From positions 1 through 41,733 of the forward strand of contig CAYWJA010000011.1 in the NCBI GenBank assembly GCA_964458485.1: a stretch of DNA of 41,733 nt, read 5' to 3'. Within the stretch, counting starts at the first letter, position 1; every line of letters starts with the position of its first letter. Position numbers and translations under genes: made by a program. This DNA is from CAYWJA01 sp964458485 (lineage in GTDB: Bacteria > Patescibacteriota > Gracilibacteria > UM-FILTER-43-11). Positions 6,595 through 14,533 of this stretch are shown piece by piece. The notes beneath the pieces were generated by a model. It saw only the letters and a list, made by a program, of their open reading frames with translations, was not told the origin of the DNA and searched no databases.

Positions 6595-9500
6595 TCAGCG
6601 TTTTATTTTAATTATAACTCCATCATACTCACCAGATTCATCAGGATCACTTATTCCAGATTCAATTGAAGTGGCGAGAGTTTCGGATTTTATGTAGTCA
6701 CCAAATTTATTCACCAGATCAGCATCTGCGTTAACTAGAGCGACTTGTATGCGGTCATCCACATTGTAGTCAGCTTTTTTACGAAGATCCTGAATTTGTC
6801 GTACAAGGTCGCGGGCTAAACCTTCCATCTTTAGTTCGTCGGTTATATTTACATCCAATGCAACTAAAATACCCGCCTCAGTCTCCACATCAACACCATC
6901 TTTACCAAGGTATGCAATTTCTAATTCCTCTTGAGTTAATTCAAATTCAAGAACTTTAATATTTTCATTATCCAGACGGTCAAATTTACCGGCTTTAGCT
7001 TCTTGAATTATTTTTTGAACATCTTTGCCGTATTTAGGCCCTAACAGTTTTGCATTGGGCTTAGCAATTACCGTAGCTAGATCAGATGGGTTATCGATAA
7101 TTTCAATTTCCTTAACATTCAATTCTTCTTTTATAATTTCTTCCTGATCTTTTAATAGATTCTTATCGTATTGATCACCAAATGCTATTTGAACTTTAGA
7201 AAGTGGCTGACGTACTTTGATTTTTGTTTTAGCACGTGAAGCCAGCCCTAGTGAGACTACAGTTTTTGCCAGGAACATTTCTTCGAGAAGGCCTTCGGCT
7301 CCGCTCAGGCCTTCCGAGGAAGACTTCGGATAATCACTCAGGTGAACAGATTCTTCACCGGTCAAATTTCGATATATTTCTTCACTTACAAATGGCATAA
7401 ATGGAGCTACTATTTGGCATAGTTTAGTTAAAACAGTGTAAAGAGTGTTATAAGCTGATTTTTTATCTCCATCGTCTTCAGATTTCCAGAATCTGCGACG
7501 ACTCCGACGGATATACCAATTTGTAAGGTCATCTACAAATTTGTACATTTCATTACTTGCTCTTTGTAGATCATATTTTTCCATCCATTTTACTTCAGCT
7601 ATAATGAGCTCATCTAGGCGTGCAAGGATCCATTGGTCTAATTTGTTTTCCGATTTTTGATTCTCGGTTCCCGATTCGCGTGGATCCCACTTATCAATAT
7701 TCGCATATGTAACAAGAAAGCTGTAGGCATTCCAGATTGGTAAAATGAAATTTCGTATTACATCAGAAACTCCTTTTTCACTAAATCTCATATCATCCGC
7801 TTTCACAACAGGGGAGTTCATTAGATAAAAACGCATAGCATCTGCGCCGTATGTTTCCATAACTTTAGATGGATCCGGATAGTTTTGAAGCTTCTTGCTC
7901 ATTTTCATTCCATCTTCCGCAAGAACTATTCCGTTTACTATACAGTTTTTAAATGAAGGTTTATCAAACAGTCCATTCGCAAGTACATGTAGCGTGTAAA
8001 ACCATCCACGGGTTTGATCTAATCCCTCTGCGATGAATTCTGCTGGGAAGTTATTTTCAAATTTTTCTTTATTCTCAAATGGATAATGTAATTGTGCGTA
8101 TGGCATTGAGCCTGATTCAAACCAGCAGTCTAAAACTTCAGGAATTCTTTCATAAGTTTTTCCACCTTTTTCAATTTTTATCTTATCAACAAAATGTTTA
8201 TGAAGATCATCTATTTTATCTCCAGAAAGTTTTTCTAAGTCTTCAATAGATCCAACAACAATTACATCTTCAGGATCATCTATATTTCTCCAGATAGGCA
8301 GCGGCGCACCCCAGTATCTATTGCGTGAGATAGCCCAATCGCGAGCACCTTCCAACCATTTTCCAAATCTGCCTTCCTGAATATGATCCGGTATCCAGTT
8401 GATATCTTTATTATTTTCTATCATCTGGTCTTTAACCTTCATCACATTTACAAACCAAGTGGAGATGGGCCTGTAAACAAGTGGTGTATCACACCTCCAG
8501 CAGAATGGGTAGCTGTGGTTTATAGTTTCATGGCGTACTAACTTTTTTTCTTCTTTTAATTTTTTTATAATTAAAGGATTTGCTTCATACACTGTCATAC
8601 CTTTGTATTCTTCTACTAGTTCATTAAATCTGCATTCAGCATCTAGTGGATGAACTGCTTCGACATCAAGTGCTTTTAGGGTTGCCATATCATCTTCACC
8701 AAATGGTGCCATGTGAACAACCCCTGTGCCATCTTCTAGTGTTACAAAATTACCAAGCGTAACAGTGAAAGCTTTTTCTTCCTTTTTGTCCGCAAAGTAG
8801 GGGAGTAGTGGTTTATATTTCCACCCCTTCATTTTTTCACCTAAAAATTCTTCAACAATTTCGTATTCATCTGGGTTTTTATAATAATTTGAAACTCTAT
8901 CTAAAGCCATTATGTAAGTTTCCCCATTTGTATCTTTAATTTTTGCATAAGTTATTTCTGGCCCAACTGCAAGTGCGAGGTTACTTGGGAGTGTCCAAGG
9001 AGTTGTTGTCCATGCAAGTATGTAAGTTCCCGGTTCATCTTCAAATTCAAATTTAACTGTTAAAGCAGGATCCTGTTTGTCTTGGTATCCCTGATTGGTT
9101 TCGAAGTTTGAAAGAGGGGTAGCACAACGTGGGCAGTATGGAACAACTTTATGCCCTTCGTATACATACCCTTTATCCCAAAGTGTTTTAAACACCCACC
9201 AGATGGATTCCATAAATTCCGGGTTCATAGTTTTGTAATCATTTTCCATATCAACCCAACGCCCCATTCTTTCAACTGTTTTTTTCCATTCTTCTGTAAA
9301 TCTAAGAACAACTCCTCTGCAAGCTTCATTGAATTTATCAATTCCATATTCTTCAATATCAGTTTTGCTACCAAGGTTTAATTCTTTTTCAACAATATTT
9401 TCCACCGGCAGTCCATGGCAGTCCCATCCCCAGTTACGCTCTACACGATATCCTTGCATGGTCCAGTAGCGAGGAACTACATCTTTTAATGTACCTGCAA

Positions 9501-9672
9501 GCAGATGGCCGTAATGCGGAAGACCTGTTGCAAATGGAGGTCCATCGTAAAAGACATAGTCTTTGTCATTTTTTTCAATAGACTTCTCGAAGGTTTTATT
9601 TTCCTTCCAGTATTTTATTAGCCCCTCCTCCATTTTTGGGAAGGATTGTTTGGGGTTTACAGGGTTAAACAT
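6595..9672 (-). CDS. ileS: Isoleucyl-tRNA synthetase, long eukaryote-like (IleS2) type
   Basis: The protein charges tRNA-Ile with isoleucine using ATP. The 1025 residues carry the class I signatures HYGH at 53-56 and KMSKK at 590-594. The editing-domain region includes TTPWTLPSN. RDWAISRNRYWGAPLPIW, CWFESGSMPYAQ and GLDQTRGWFYTL are as expected. The length, and the C-terminal region ending with an RDLVRQIQDLRKKADYNVDD segment, fit the IleS2 class, whose members are often insensitive to mupirocin. Two loops appear to contain genomic repeat sequence translated in frame: about residues 663-676, and about 785-797 with the EGLSGAEGLLEE peptide. Both lie outside the catalytic motifs. The start is the ATG at 9672, behind a structured leader with a T-box-like core. 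Confidence 0.97.
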   Translation of the reverse strand: MFNPVNPKQSFPKMEEGLIKYWKENKTFEKSIEKNDKDYVFYDGPPFATGLPHYGHLLAGTLKDVVPRYWTMQGYRVERNWGWDCHGLPVENIVEKELNLGSKTDIEEYGIDKFNEACRGVVLRFTEEWKKTVERMGRWVDMENDYKTMNPEFMESIWWVFKTLWDKGYVYEGHKVVPYCPRCATPLSNFETNQGYQDKQDPALTVKFEFEDEPGTYILAWTTTPWTLPSNLALAVGPEITYAKIKDTNGETYIMALDRVSNYYKNPDEYEIVEEFLGEKMKGWKYKPLLPYFADKKEEKAFTVTLGNFVTLEDGTGVVHMAPFGEDDMATLKALDVEAVHPLDAECRFNELVEEYKGMTVYEANPLIIKKLKEEKKLVRHETINHSYPFCWRCDTPLVYRPISTWFVNVMKVKDQMIENNKDINWIPDHIQEGRFGKWLEGARDWAISRNRYWGAPLPIWRNIDDPEDVIVVGSIEDLEKLSGDKIDDLHKHFVDKIKIEKGGKTYERIPEVLDCWFESGSMPYAQLHYPFENKEKFENNFPAEFIAEGLDQTRGWFYTLHVLANGLFDKPSFKNCIVNGIVLAEDGMKMSKKLQNYPDPSKVMETYGADAMRFYLMNSPVVKADDMRFSEKGVSDVIRNFILPIWNAYSFLVTYANIDKWDPRESGTENQKSENKLDQWILARLDELIIAEVKWMEKYDLQRASNEMYKFVDDLTNWYIRRSRRRFWKSEDDGDKKSAYNTLYTVLTKLCQIVAPFMPFVSEEIYRNLTGEESVHLSDYPKSSSEGLSGAEGLLEEMFLAKTVVSLGLASRAKTKIKVRQPLSKVQIAFGDQYDKNLLKDQEEIIKEELNVKEIEIIDNPSDLATVIAKPNAKLLGPKYGKDVQKIIQEAKAGKFDRLDNENIKVLEFELTQEELEIAYLGKDGVDVETEAGILVALDVNITDELKMEGLARDLVRQIQDLRKKADYNVDDRIQVALVNADADLVNKFGDYIKSETLATSIESGISDPDESGEYDGVIIKIKR
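7284..7320. repeat. Palindromic element inside ileS
   Basis: AAGGCCT at 7288-7294 and AGGCCTT at 7307-7313 form perfect arms around a 12-base loop. Flanking CGAG and CCGAGG extend the pairing imperfectly. It is translated on the minus strand as Ser/Glu/Gly/Leu-rich residues near position 790 and keeps the reading frame. Confidence 0.6.
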
Positions 9673-9908
9673 TTTTTAGTTGGTTTAGGTTATATAATTT
9701 TGTAAGGCGTCAGACGTCTAAATAAACGCTTCATAAAATAATGAGCGTCTCGGGCCCCAATTTACATCAGGACAGGTACCACCGAAAACCAATACTTAAT
9801 TTATTTTGATGACGGAGGCTTGACTCCGAGCCGTTCTACTAATCCAATAGGATGTTCTTCGGCTAGCTCGTTTAGTGATTGCTAAACTCAGGTGCTTTTG
9901 ATGATGAG
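9673..9908 (-). promoter_or_regulatory. Structured ileS leader with T-box-like core
   Basis: Read on the minus strand, the leader holds three hairpins: GTTTAG/CTAAAC (9870-9887), a larger one closed by GCCG/CGGC with ATCC/GGAT inside (9830-9863), and CGGAG/CTCCG (9813-9828). A TCATC follows, and then TTCGGTGGTACCTG, whose TGGTACC (9775-9781) matches the TGGNACC core that pairs with the tRNA acceptor end in T-box riboswitches. CCGAG downstream can pair with the bases before the core, as in an antiterminator. A later hairpin (ACGCTTCAT/ATGAGCGT, 9726-9748) followed by TTTATTT could be the competing terminator. ATC isoleucine codons occur in the leader, but I cannot fix the specifier. Its position upstream of an aminoacyl-tRNA synthetase supports the call. 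Confidence 0.6.
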
Positions 9909-9937
9909 ATTTTACTGTATTTTTTTATTTTATGCAA
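9909..9937 (-). promoter_or_regulatory. ileS promoter, TTGCAT-17-TAAAAT
   Basis: On the minus strand TTGCAT (9932-9937) and TAAAAT (9909-9914) are 17 bp apart. Transcription would start near 9902, just before the first leader hairpin, which fits a riboswitch leader of about 230 nt. Confidence 0.7.
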
Positions 9938-9985
9938 TGTTAACTTTAAAAAACTTACCTAAAAAGCTAAGAAGCTAAAAAGCTA

Positions 9986-10576
9986 CTAGCTAGATTTAAT
10001 CTTTTTCTCAATAACTGGGGAAATTTTAATTACTTTCTTATTTTTTTCGCTATCCACCCCATACTGATATTTATCATCAATAATATCTCCCTTCCTCCAA
10101 TCTTCTTGCCATTCTTCTACTTTAAATACTTTAAAACCACCGTCTTTCAGCGAGCAAATTACGCGATTGAGGCCACAGTTGATGAGCATTTTTTTGCAAA
10201 TGAAGCAGGGGAATGCATCCAGTACTTCTGTATTGTCATCACCTTCTATTTTTCCGTAAATATACATGTCTCCGCCAAGTAGTGAGGTACCGCTGCGAGC
10301 CGCATTAATTATCGCATTTTGTTCTGCATGAACCGATCGGCAGATTTCGTAACGATGACCGGATGGAATACCGAGTTGCTTTCGCAAGCAAAAGCCATGA
10401 TCTTGTGAACTTTTTGTGCCTCTTGGTGCACCACAGTAGCCAGTAGATACGATTTGATCATCTTTAATAATAACTGCTCCAATTTCAACCTTAGTACAAG
10501 TAGCGCGTTTGCAAACTGCTTTTGCAATATCTAAATAGTATTCGTCTTTGGAGGGTCGATCGTATTGGTCGGACAT
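9986..10576 (-). CDS. Deoxycytidylate (dCMP) deaminase family protein
   Basis: This 196-residue protein belongs to the zinc cytidine/deoxycytidylate deaminases. HAEQNAI (near residue 84) supplies the zinc-binding His and the proton-shuttling Glu. PCFICKKMLINCG (near 123) supplies the two zinc-binding cysteines. The N-terminal DIAKAVCKRATC and GAVIIKDDQIVSTGYCGAPRG are typical of dCMP deaminases of the ComEB type, which make dUMP for thymidylate synthesis. A mid-domain insertion with RKQLGIPSGHRYEICRSVHAEQ is also typical. The C-terminal 50 residues are lysine-rich and variable. It starts at the ATG at 10576. The few bases beyond its stop consist of AAGCTA words. Confidence 0.9.
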   Translation of the reverse strand: MSDQYDRPSKDEYYLDIAKAVCKRATCTKVEIGAVIIKDDQIVSTGYCGAPRGTKSSQDHGFCLRKQLGIPSGHRYEICRSVHAEQNAIINAARSGTSLLGGDMYIYGKIEGDDNTEVLDAFPCFICKKMLINCGLNRVICSLKDGGFKVFKVEEWQEDWRKGDIIDDKYQYGVDSEKNKKVIKISPVIEKKIKSS

Positions 10577-10637
10577 ATATTATTGGTTATTTATGTACTC
10601 TTTAATGTAATGGATTAAGAAGGGTTTGTCTACCGAT

Positions 10638-10713
10638 TGTCATCCCGCACTTGATGCGGGATCCAGTACATTTGCGTGTGATCTGGATCCCCGGGTCAAG
10701 CCCGAGGATGACA
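10638..10713. repeat. Inverted repeat, GTCATCC family
   Basis: The left arm is 10638-10666 (TGTCATCCCGCACTTG...GGGATCCAG) and the right arm 10683-10713 (CTGGATCCCCGGGTC...GGATGACA). The loop is short. Each arm is internally palindromic. It lies between the P-loop kinase stop and the dCMP deaminase start on the minus strand, and it closely resembles the copy at 6511-6588. Confidence 0.8.
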
Positions 10714-10722
10714 TAGGGTGCA

Positions 10723-11286
10723 TTAGCACTTCTTCTTAATCCGTTTATACAGTTTCATAAACTCATTTTCAACTTCCTCAAAAGCAACAATGTTTTCGAA
10801 TACATAATCAGCCATTTCTATGCATTTGCCAACTTGCTGTCCTTCTTCGGGTTCGCCTTCGCCCATTTCCCGGCGGAGTTTTTGGCGAATAGATAGCTCA
10901 TCAAAAGTATCATCAGCACGTTTTCTGGATCTTATACGATCAATAATCATTTCTTCTGGTGCTGTATTTGCGATAATCACAACATTTTCTCCTTTGCGGA
11001 TTTCATCAATTTCTGCTGGATTTCTTATGCCATCTATAACCCACATATCACTACCTGAAAATTTTATTTTTTCAAGAGCCCGAAAACCAAGAACTCCAGC
11101 GCCGTACTTACTTCTTAAATTTTGCCCTACATTCATTAAATTTTCACGTTTCTCTTTTATACCAAGATTCCGCGCTTCTTCACGAACCATGTCAGATAAA
11201 GTTACATGTTTATATCTCAGCTTTTTTAGAACATCAAGAATTGTACTTTTACCAGAGGCCATTGGGCCGGTTAGTCCGATTATCAT
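10723..11286 (-). CDS. P-loop nucleotide kinase (UPF0200 / dephospho-CoA-kinase-like)
   Basis: The protein begins MIIGLTGPMASGKST with a Walker A loop at the very N-terminus. The SDMVREEARNLGI segment, WVIDGIRNPAEIDEIR and a lid-like RIRSRKRADD stretch follow, and the end has ADYVFEN. This order matches the archaeal-type UPF0200 proteins and the related dephospho-CoA and nucleoside monophosphate kinases. The substrate cannot be read. I chose the ATG at 11286 (187 residues). An ATG at 11340 would add 18 residues before the P-loop that look unlike the family, and would overlap the small gene at 11312-11482. A Cys-terminated, lysine-rich tail ends the protein. It is likely cotranscribed with the two small genes upstream. 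Confidence 0.75.
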   Translation of the reverse strand: MIIGLTGPMASGKSTILDVLKKLRYKHVTLSDMVREEARNLGIKEKRENLMNVGQNLRSKYGAGVLGFRALEKIKFSGSDMWVIDGIRNPAEIDEIRKGENVVIIANTAPEEMIIDRIRSRKRADDTFDELSIRQKLRREMGEGEPEEGQQVGKCIEMADYVFENIVAFEEVENEFMKLYKRIKKKC

Positions 11287-11311
11287 TTTTGTTTTTTGAT
11301 TAAGAAATATT

Positions 11312-11482
11312 TTATTGTTGCTTATCTCTTTTAGTATCATTGTTACCAGCGCTTAATGTTAATTTTTTAATTTCATTCCTGGCATTTAATCTTCTTTCTA
11401 AATCTTGCCATTGGTCTTCAGCAAGATCATCATCCATATCTGATCTATTTTTCCATGGTTGTTCTGATATTATATTGCACAT
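11312..11482 (-). CDS. Small acidic/charged protein of 56 residues
   Basis: An ATG at 11482 opens a 56-residue frame ending in TAA at 11312-11314. It starts MCNIISEQPW, continues with a highly charged helix (DMDDDLAEDQWQDLERRL), and ends in a Lys/Asn/Gln-rich tail. I recognise no family. It is supported by its ordinary codon use, by filling the gap 25 bp before the chosen kinase start, and by its likeness to its neighbour at 11514-11687: both begin Met-Cys, and both have Pro-Trp near residue 10. It is soluble, with no signal or membrane helix. Confidence 0.5.
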   Translation of the reverse strand: MCNIISEQPWKNRSDMDDDLAEDQWQDLERRLNARNEIKKLTLSAGNNDTKRDKQQ

Positions 11483-11513
11483 AGTGTTTATATTGTAGAT
11501 TTAATATTTAAAA

Positions 11514-11687
11514 TTATTTTTCAACTTTTTGTACTAAGCCTGGTTGAAATTGGGCTATTAAATTTTTTATATCTTTTTTTGTAGGCTCTATTACTTTGAA
11601 TTTAATTTCCCCGCCTCTTTCATGTGCACTAAGTAATTCCTCAGTGTTTGGCCATGGTTCAATTTTGTGGTCAGCTTTATCACACAT
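11514..11687 (-). CDS. Small protein of 57 residues, similar N-terminus to its neighbour
   Basis: The frame runs from the ATG at 11687 to a TAA at 11514-11516. It starts MCDKADHKIEPWPNTEELL, then has HERGGEIKFKVIEP and a Lys-rich end with QFQPGLVQKVEK. No known family is recognised. Like the neighbouring 56-residue gene 31 bp downstream, it begins Met-Cys and has Pro-Trp at residues 11-12. The two could be diverged copies or share a binding partner. It lies 56 bp downstream of the aminotransferase stop on the same strand. Confidence 0.5.
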   Translation of the reverse strand: MCDKADHKIEPWPNTEELLSAHERGGEIKFKVIEPTKKDIKNLIAQFQPGLVQKVEK

Positions 11688-11743
11688 AATAATTTGGTTA
11701 AAAATAGGTTATTGATTATAGGTGATTATGATTAAATGTCAAA

Positions 11744-12982
11744 TTATAAAAATTGTTTCCCCCAATCCTCCAATTTATCAAATGCCTGATTAATCAAATC
11801 TTTCCCCTTAGGTCCACGTGTTGCGCCACCACCAAAGGACATACGAATATGACCTTCTCCAGATGGACTGAATGCAGAACCTGGCACAGTAACTACTCCT
11901 GTGGCTTTTTGAATATCCATTGCAGCCTTAACAGAATTTTCATGCGGAAAAGTTATCTCAGGCAAAATATAATAAGCGCCTTGTGGTTTTTTGTAGTACT
12001 TAAATAAATGCGGAACACGATCAATTCGCTCACATATTAAATCACGACGTTCTTCCATGTTATTAACAAGCTCCTTTACAGAATCTTGTGGTCCATTAAT
12101 TGCTTCAATTAATCCAAATTGCGAAGCTACACATGCACAAACTGTAGTTGCATCGTGTAATTTAAATAATTGATTCAAAATATCGTGTGCAGTTATAACC
12201 CAGCCAAGCCTGTATCCAGTCATTCGATATTCCTTAGAGCTGCTGGCGATCAGTAATAGATTTTTTTGAATTTCAGGAATTTGAGAAAAGCTAAAAAATT
12301 CTTCGTTATCAAAAGTTAAAAAATCATAAGTTTCATCTGCTACCACAAACAAGTCGTGCTCCAATGCGATTTTACAAAGCTCCTTAATCTGATGCTCCGG
12401 AAACAACGCACCTGTTGGATTACTAGGATTAGTAATAATAATTGCCTTTGTTTTTGGTGTAATAGCTTTTCGAACAGCTTCCATATCTAAAATCCATCCA
12501 TCCTCTTCATTAGTATTTACAAAAACAGGCTTACCTTCACATGCTAAAACTTCTTCTATATGAGATGAGAAACAGGGGGAAATCATTATCACTTCATCAC
12601 CTGGGTCAATTATTGCCATGCAGGTTATCATACAAGCTTCCATTGCACCTGCTGTAATCCCAATATTTAAATCAGGATCGTAATCAGCCCTATATTTTCT
12701 TTTATACCTTGTTGATACAGCCTGCCTGCATTCTTTCATGCCGGAAAGTAGGGAATATTTAGATGCCATATTGCCATTTACAGCGTCTATAATAGCTTTT
12801 TTAATGTTTTCCGGTGTATCTTCTGCAGGGATTCCTTGCGCAAGCAAATAAGGCTCTTCTAGCTTTGCTGCTAAAAGCATCATTTCTTTAATAGTAGAAA
12901 CTTCCATGTTATTCACACGGCTACTCATCTTGTGACTACGAAATTCATGGCCTGCGGCTTTGAGGGCGGAACGGTTTGTCAT
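11744..12982 (-). CDS. Class I/II PLP-dependent aminotransferase
   Basis: This fold-type I aminotransferase moves an amino group between an amino acid and a 2-oxo acid with pyridoxal phosphate. The visible landmarks are in the usual order: YSLLSGMKECRQAV, the GITAGAMEA cofactor loop, ITNPSNPTGALF with the conserved Asn and Pro, VADETYDFLTF with the cofactor-binding Asp and Tyr, and SSSKEYRMTGYRLGW with the Schiff-base Lys. The end has HIRMSFGG with the carboxylate-binding Arg. It resembles aspartate aminotransferases of the I-gamma type, but the substrate is not certain. An in-frame TTG at 13000 would add six residues, but it lies inside a hairpin (12993-13012). I chose the ATG at 12982, which gives 412 residues. 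Confidence 0.88.
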   Translation of the reverse strand: MTNRSALKAAGHEFRSHKMSSRVNNMEVSTIKEMMLLAAKLEEPYLLAQGIPAEDTPENIKKAIIDAVNGNMASKYSLLSGMKECRQAVSTRYKRKYRADYDPDLNIGITAGAMEACMITCMAIIDPGDEVIMISPCFSSHIEEVLACEGKPVFVNTNEEDGWILDMEAVRKAITPKTKAIIITNPSNPTGALFPEHQIKELCKIALEHDLFVVADETYDFLTFDNEEFFSFSQIPEIQKNLLLIASSSKEYRMTGYRLGWVITAHDILNQLFKLHDATTVCACVASQFGLIEAINGPQDSVKELVNNMEERRDLICERIDRVPHLFKYYKKPQGAYYILPEITFPHENSVKAAMDIQKATGVVTVPGSAFSPSGEGHIRMSFGGGATRGPKGKDLINQAFDKLEDWGKQFL

Positions 12983-12992
12983 ATTTTTGTAT

Positions 12993-13012
12993 GCGGACAA
13001 ACTATTGTCCGC
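12993..13012. repeat. Short perfect hairpin upstream of the aminotransferase start
   Basis: GCGGACAA (12993-13000) and TTGTCCGC (13005-13012) form perfect 8-bp arms around ACTA. It sits 10 bp upstream of the ATG at 12982 on the minus strand. It might regulate translation or be the remnant of a repeat. No T-run follows it. Confidence 0.6.
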
Positions 13013-13108
13013 TTTCAGTTATTTATTATTTTGTATTTTATCAGATGTTGATTATTTACTCTATAGTGTTTTTTATGATAGGATTTATATCCTTTAATCA
13101 TTGTTATT

Positions 13109-13846
13109 ATGTTAGATAGGTGGAAGGTTGGCATTATTACCACAATAAGTACTGCTCTAGAGGTAGTAGGTCATAAGCTAGAATCTGAGGAGAAAGATTC
13201 TATTTTGCATTTTAGAAGAACAGTGATCGCATTACTTGGATATGGTGATTTGATATTCGATCAGCATATTTCTGATGAGCGCCTACCTTATTATATTGAG
13301 AGATGTAGAAGCATGCTAAAGAAAGGGGAGTATATTTCAGATGATCTTGAAATAGATGATGAGCTTGAGGCTGAAGTGCAGAAACTTGAGAGGGGCTTAA
13401 TGCAACGCATTAGAGCCAAGCAGTATCTTAGGGATATGTTGGAGCAGGTTGATTCAGATGATTCAATTAATACTACATCATTGGAGTTTCAAATGAATAC
13501 TATATTAAGTGCATTAACTGCTTCAGATGATGCAAGATCAGCCTTGCTTGAATTGCATAAAGATCAATATGTAAGGCAAATAGAAGACATGCGTGATCCA
13601 GTTAGGCTACTTGGTTTTATAAGAAAAGAAATGGAGGATGATTATAGGATTGCTTTAAATAGACATAGGGAAGAATTTTTGCTGAGCTATAGAGAGGGGC
13701 AATTAGGTAGATGGTCGAGGATAGGCTTTGTGATTGTCAGACATTTAGATGCAATAAAAGAGCAATTGCAGCCAGATAGAGAAATAAATAGCTGGTCAGA
13801 TTTAGTTAATTATATTGTTGATAAAATTGAGGAGGAACTAGGATAA
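13109..13846 (+). CDS. Unknown acidic, all-helical protein
   Basis: I recognise no family in these 245 residues. The protein is almost entirely amphipathic helix, rich in Glu, Asp, Arg and Leu, with no signal peptide and no convincing membrane segment. A first block (about 1-75) contains WKVGIITTISTALEVVGHKL and is moderately hydrophobic. The middle (about 85-130) is strongly charged with coiled-coil tendency, and a last block (about 205-245) has WSRIGFVIVRHLDAI. It is probably cytoplasmic. The last nine bases overlap the tail of the AlkD-like gene on the opposite strand, so the two converge with no room for a separate terminator. Codon use is like that of its neighbours. The upstream region has no convincing promoter. 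Confidence 0.7.
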   Translation: MLDRWKVGIITTISTALEVVGHKLESEEKDSILHFRRTVIALLGYGDLIFDQHISDERLPYYIERCRSMLKKGEYISDDLEIDDELEAEVQKLERGLMQRIRAKQYLRDMLEQVDSDDSINTTSLEFQMNTILSALTASDDARSALLELHKDQYVRQIEDMRDPVRLLGFIRKEMEDDYRIALNRHREEFLLSYREGQLGRWSRIGFVIVRHLDAIKEQLQPDREINSWSDLVNYIVDKIEEELG

Positions 13847-14530
13847 TCTTTTCTGCACAGCCTCGCTCTTCAATTCCCTCAAGGCATCCCCAGCAATCCA
13901 CTTAGCAGTTTTATTATTTAATTTAGCCACTTCTTCTGCTACTTGAATAAATTTTTTGTTCATTCCTCGACCTTGCTCGGAATGACAAGCTCTTTTTCCT
14001 ATTTGTCTTATGGCCCAATTAACTGCTTTTTTTACATAATTTCTATTATCGGTAGCATATTTTAAAATAGCAGGAATAAATTGATCAAATTTTTTATCAT
14101 CAGCTTTCTTATCTTTCCATCCCAAAACTGCCATGAGTGCAAAGCCAGCTCGTCTTTCAAATTCTGGCTTAAGATCACACCATTCCATAGCCTTGCGATA
14201 AGCGATAGGGGACTTGTAAAATAGATTCATCATAACCTGATCACATACATCCCACGAATCAAATCCCTTAATCCATTTATCCATTGTTTTTTCATCCAAT
14301 TTATCTATTTCTGCCACAATGCTCGCAAGAATTTTGGCTTCATGATAGCCAGAATCCCAAAGCTTTATTGCGAGTTGATGATTTTTACCGATTTTCTTAC
14401 CAAGTTTCCTCAAAACCGGCATGCTAATGCCGAGGGTTTTATCTGAACTAATACCAAACCGTGCCATCCCTTCTACTGCTTTTAGGTTACTGAGGGATTT
14501 TAGTTTTTTGATTATTTGTTGAAAATTCAC
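13838..14530 (-). CDS. AlkD-like DNA alkylation repair protein (HEAT-like repeats)
   Basis: AlkD-family glycosylases remove alkylated bases with a curved solenoid of HEAT-like helices. The 230 residues show the family path: GISMPVLRKLGKKI (about 35-50), LWDSGYHEAKILASIV with the HEAR-like motif, FDSWDVCDQVMMNLF (about 92-105) with the Trp-Asp pair of the DNA-binding face, RRAGFALMAVLGW, and VKKAVNWAIRQIGKR. Residues 181-190 (ACHSEQGRGM) are the translation of a GTCATTCC-family palindrome and interrupt the expected link between two helices. The fold may tolerate this. The start codon is GTG at 14530, 3 bp after the stop of the 68-residue gene upstream, which implies cotranscription with it and purB. 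Confidence 0.88.
   Translation of the reverse strand: MNFQQIIKKLKSLSNLKAVEGMARFGISSDKTLGISMPVLRKLGKKIGKNHQLAIKLWDSGYHEAKILASIVAEIDKLDEKTMDKWIKGFDSWDVCDQVMMNLFYKSPIAYRKAMEWCDLKPEFERRAGFALMAVLGWKDKKADDKKFDQFIPAILKYATDNRNYVKKAVNWAIRQIGKRACHSEQGRGMNKKFIQVAEEVAKLNNKTAKWIAGDALRELKSEAVQKRLS
13961..13990. repeat. GTCATTCC-family palindrome inside the alkD-like gene
   Basis: On the plus strand CATTCCTCGA (13961) pairs with TCGGAATG (13977-13984), followed by ACAAGC. On the coding strand it reads CTTGTCATTCCGAGC, the same word that opens the intergenic palindromes at 4801, 6511 and 10638. It adds about ten residues in frame. Peptides of the CHSE type are a familiar sign of translated palindromes of this kind. 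Confidence 0.75.
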
Positions 14531-14533
14531 TAT

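Noticed and set aside
12983..13000. TTG start for the aminotransferase
   Set aside because: The TTG lies inside an 8-bp hairpin and the ATG at 12982 is only six codons away.
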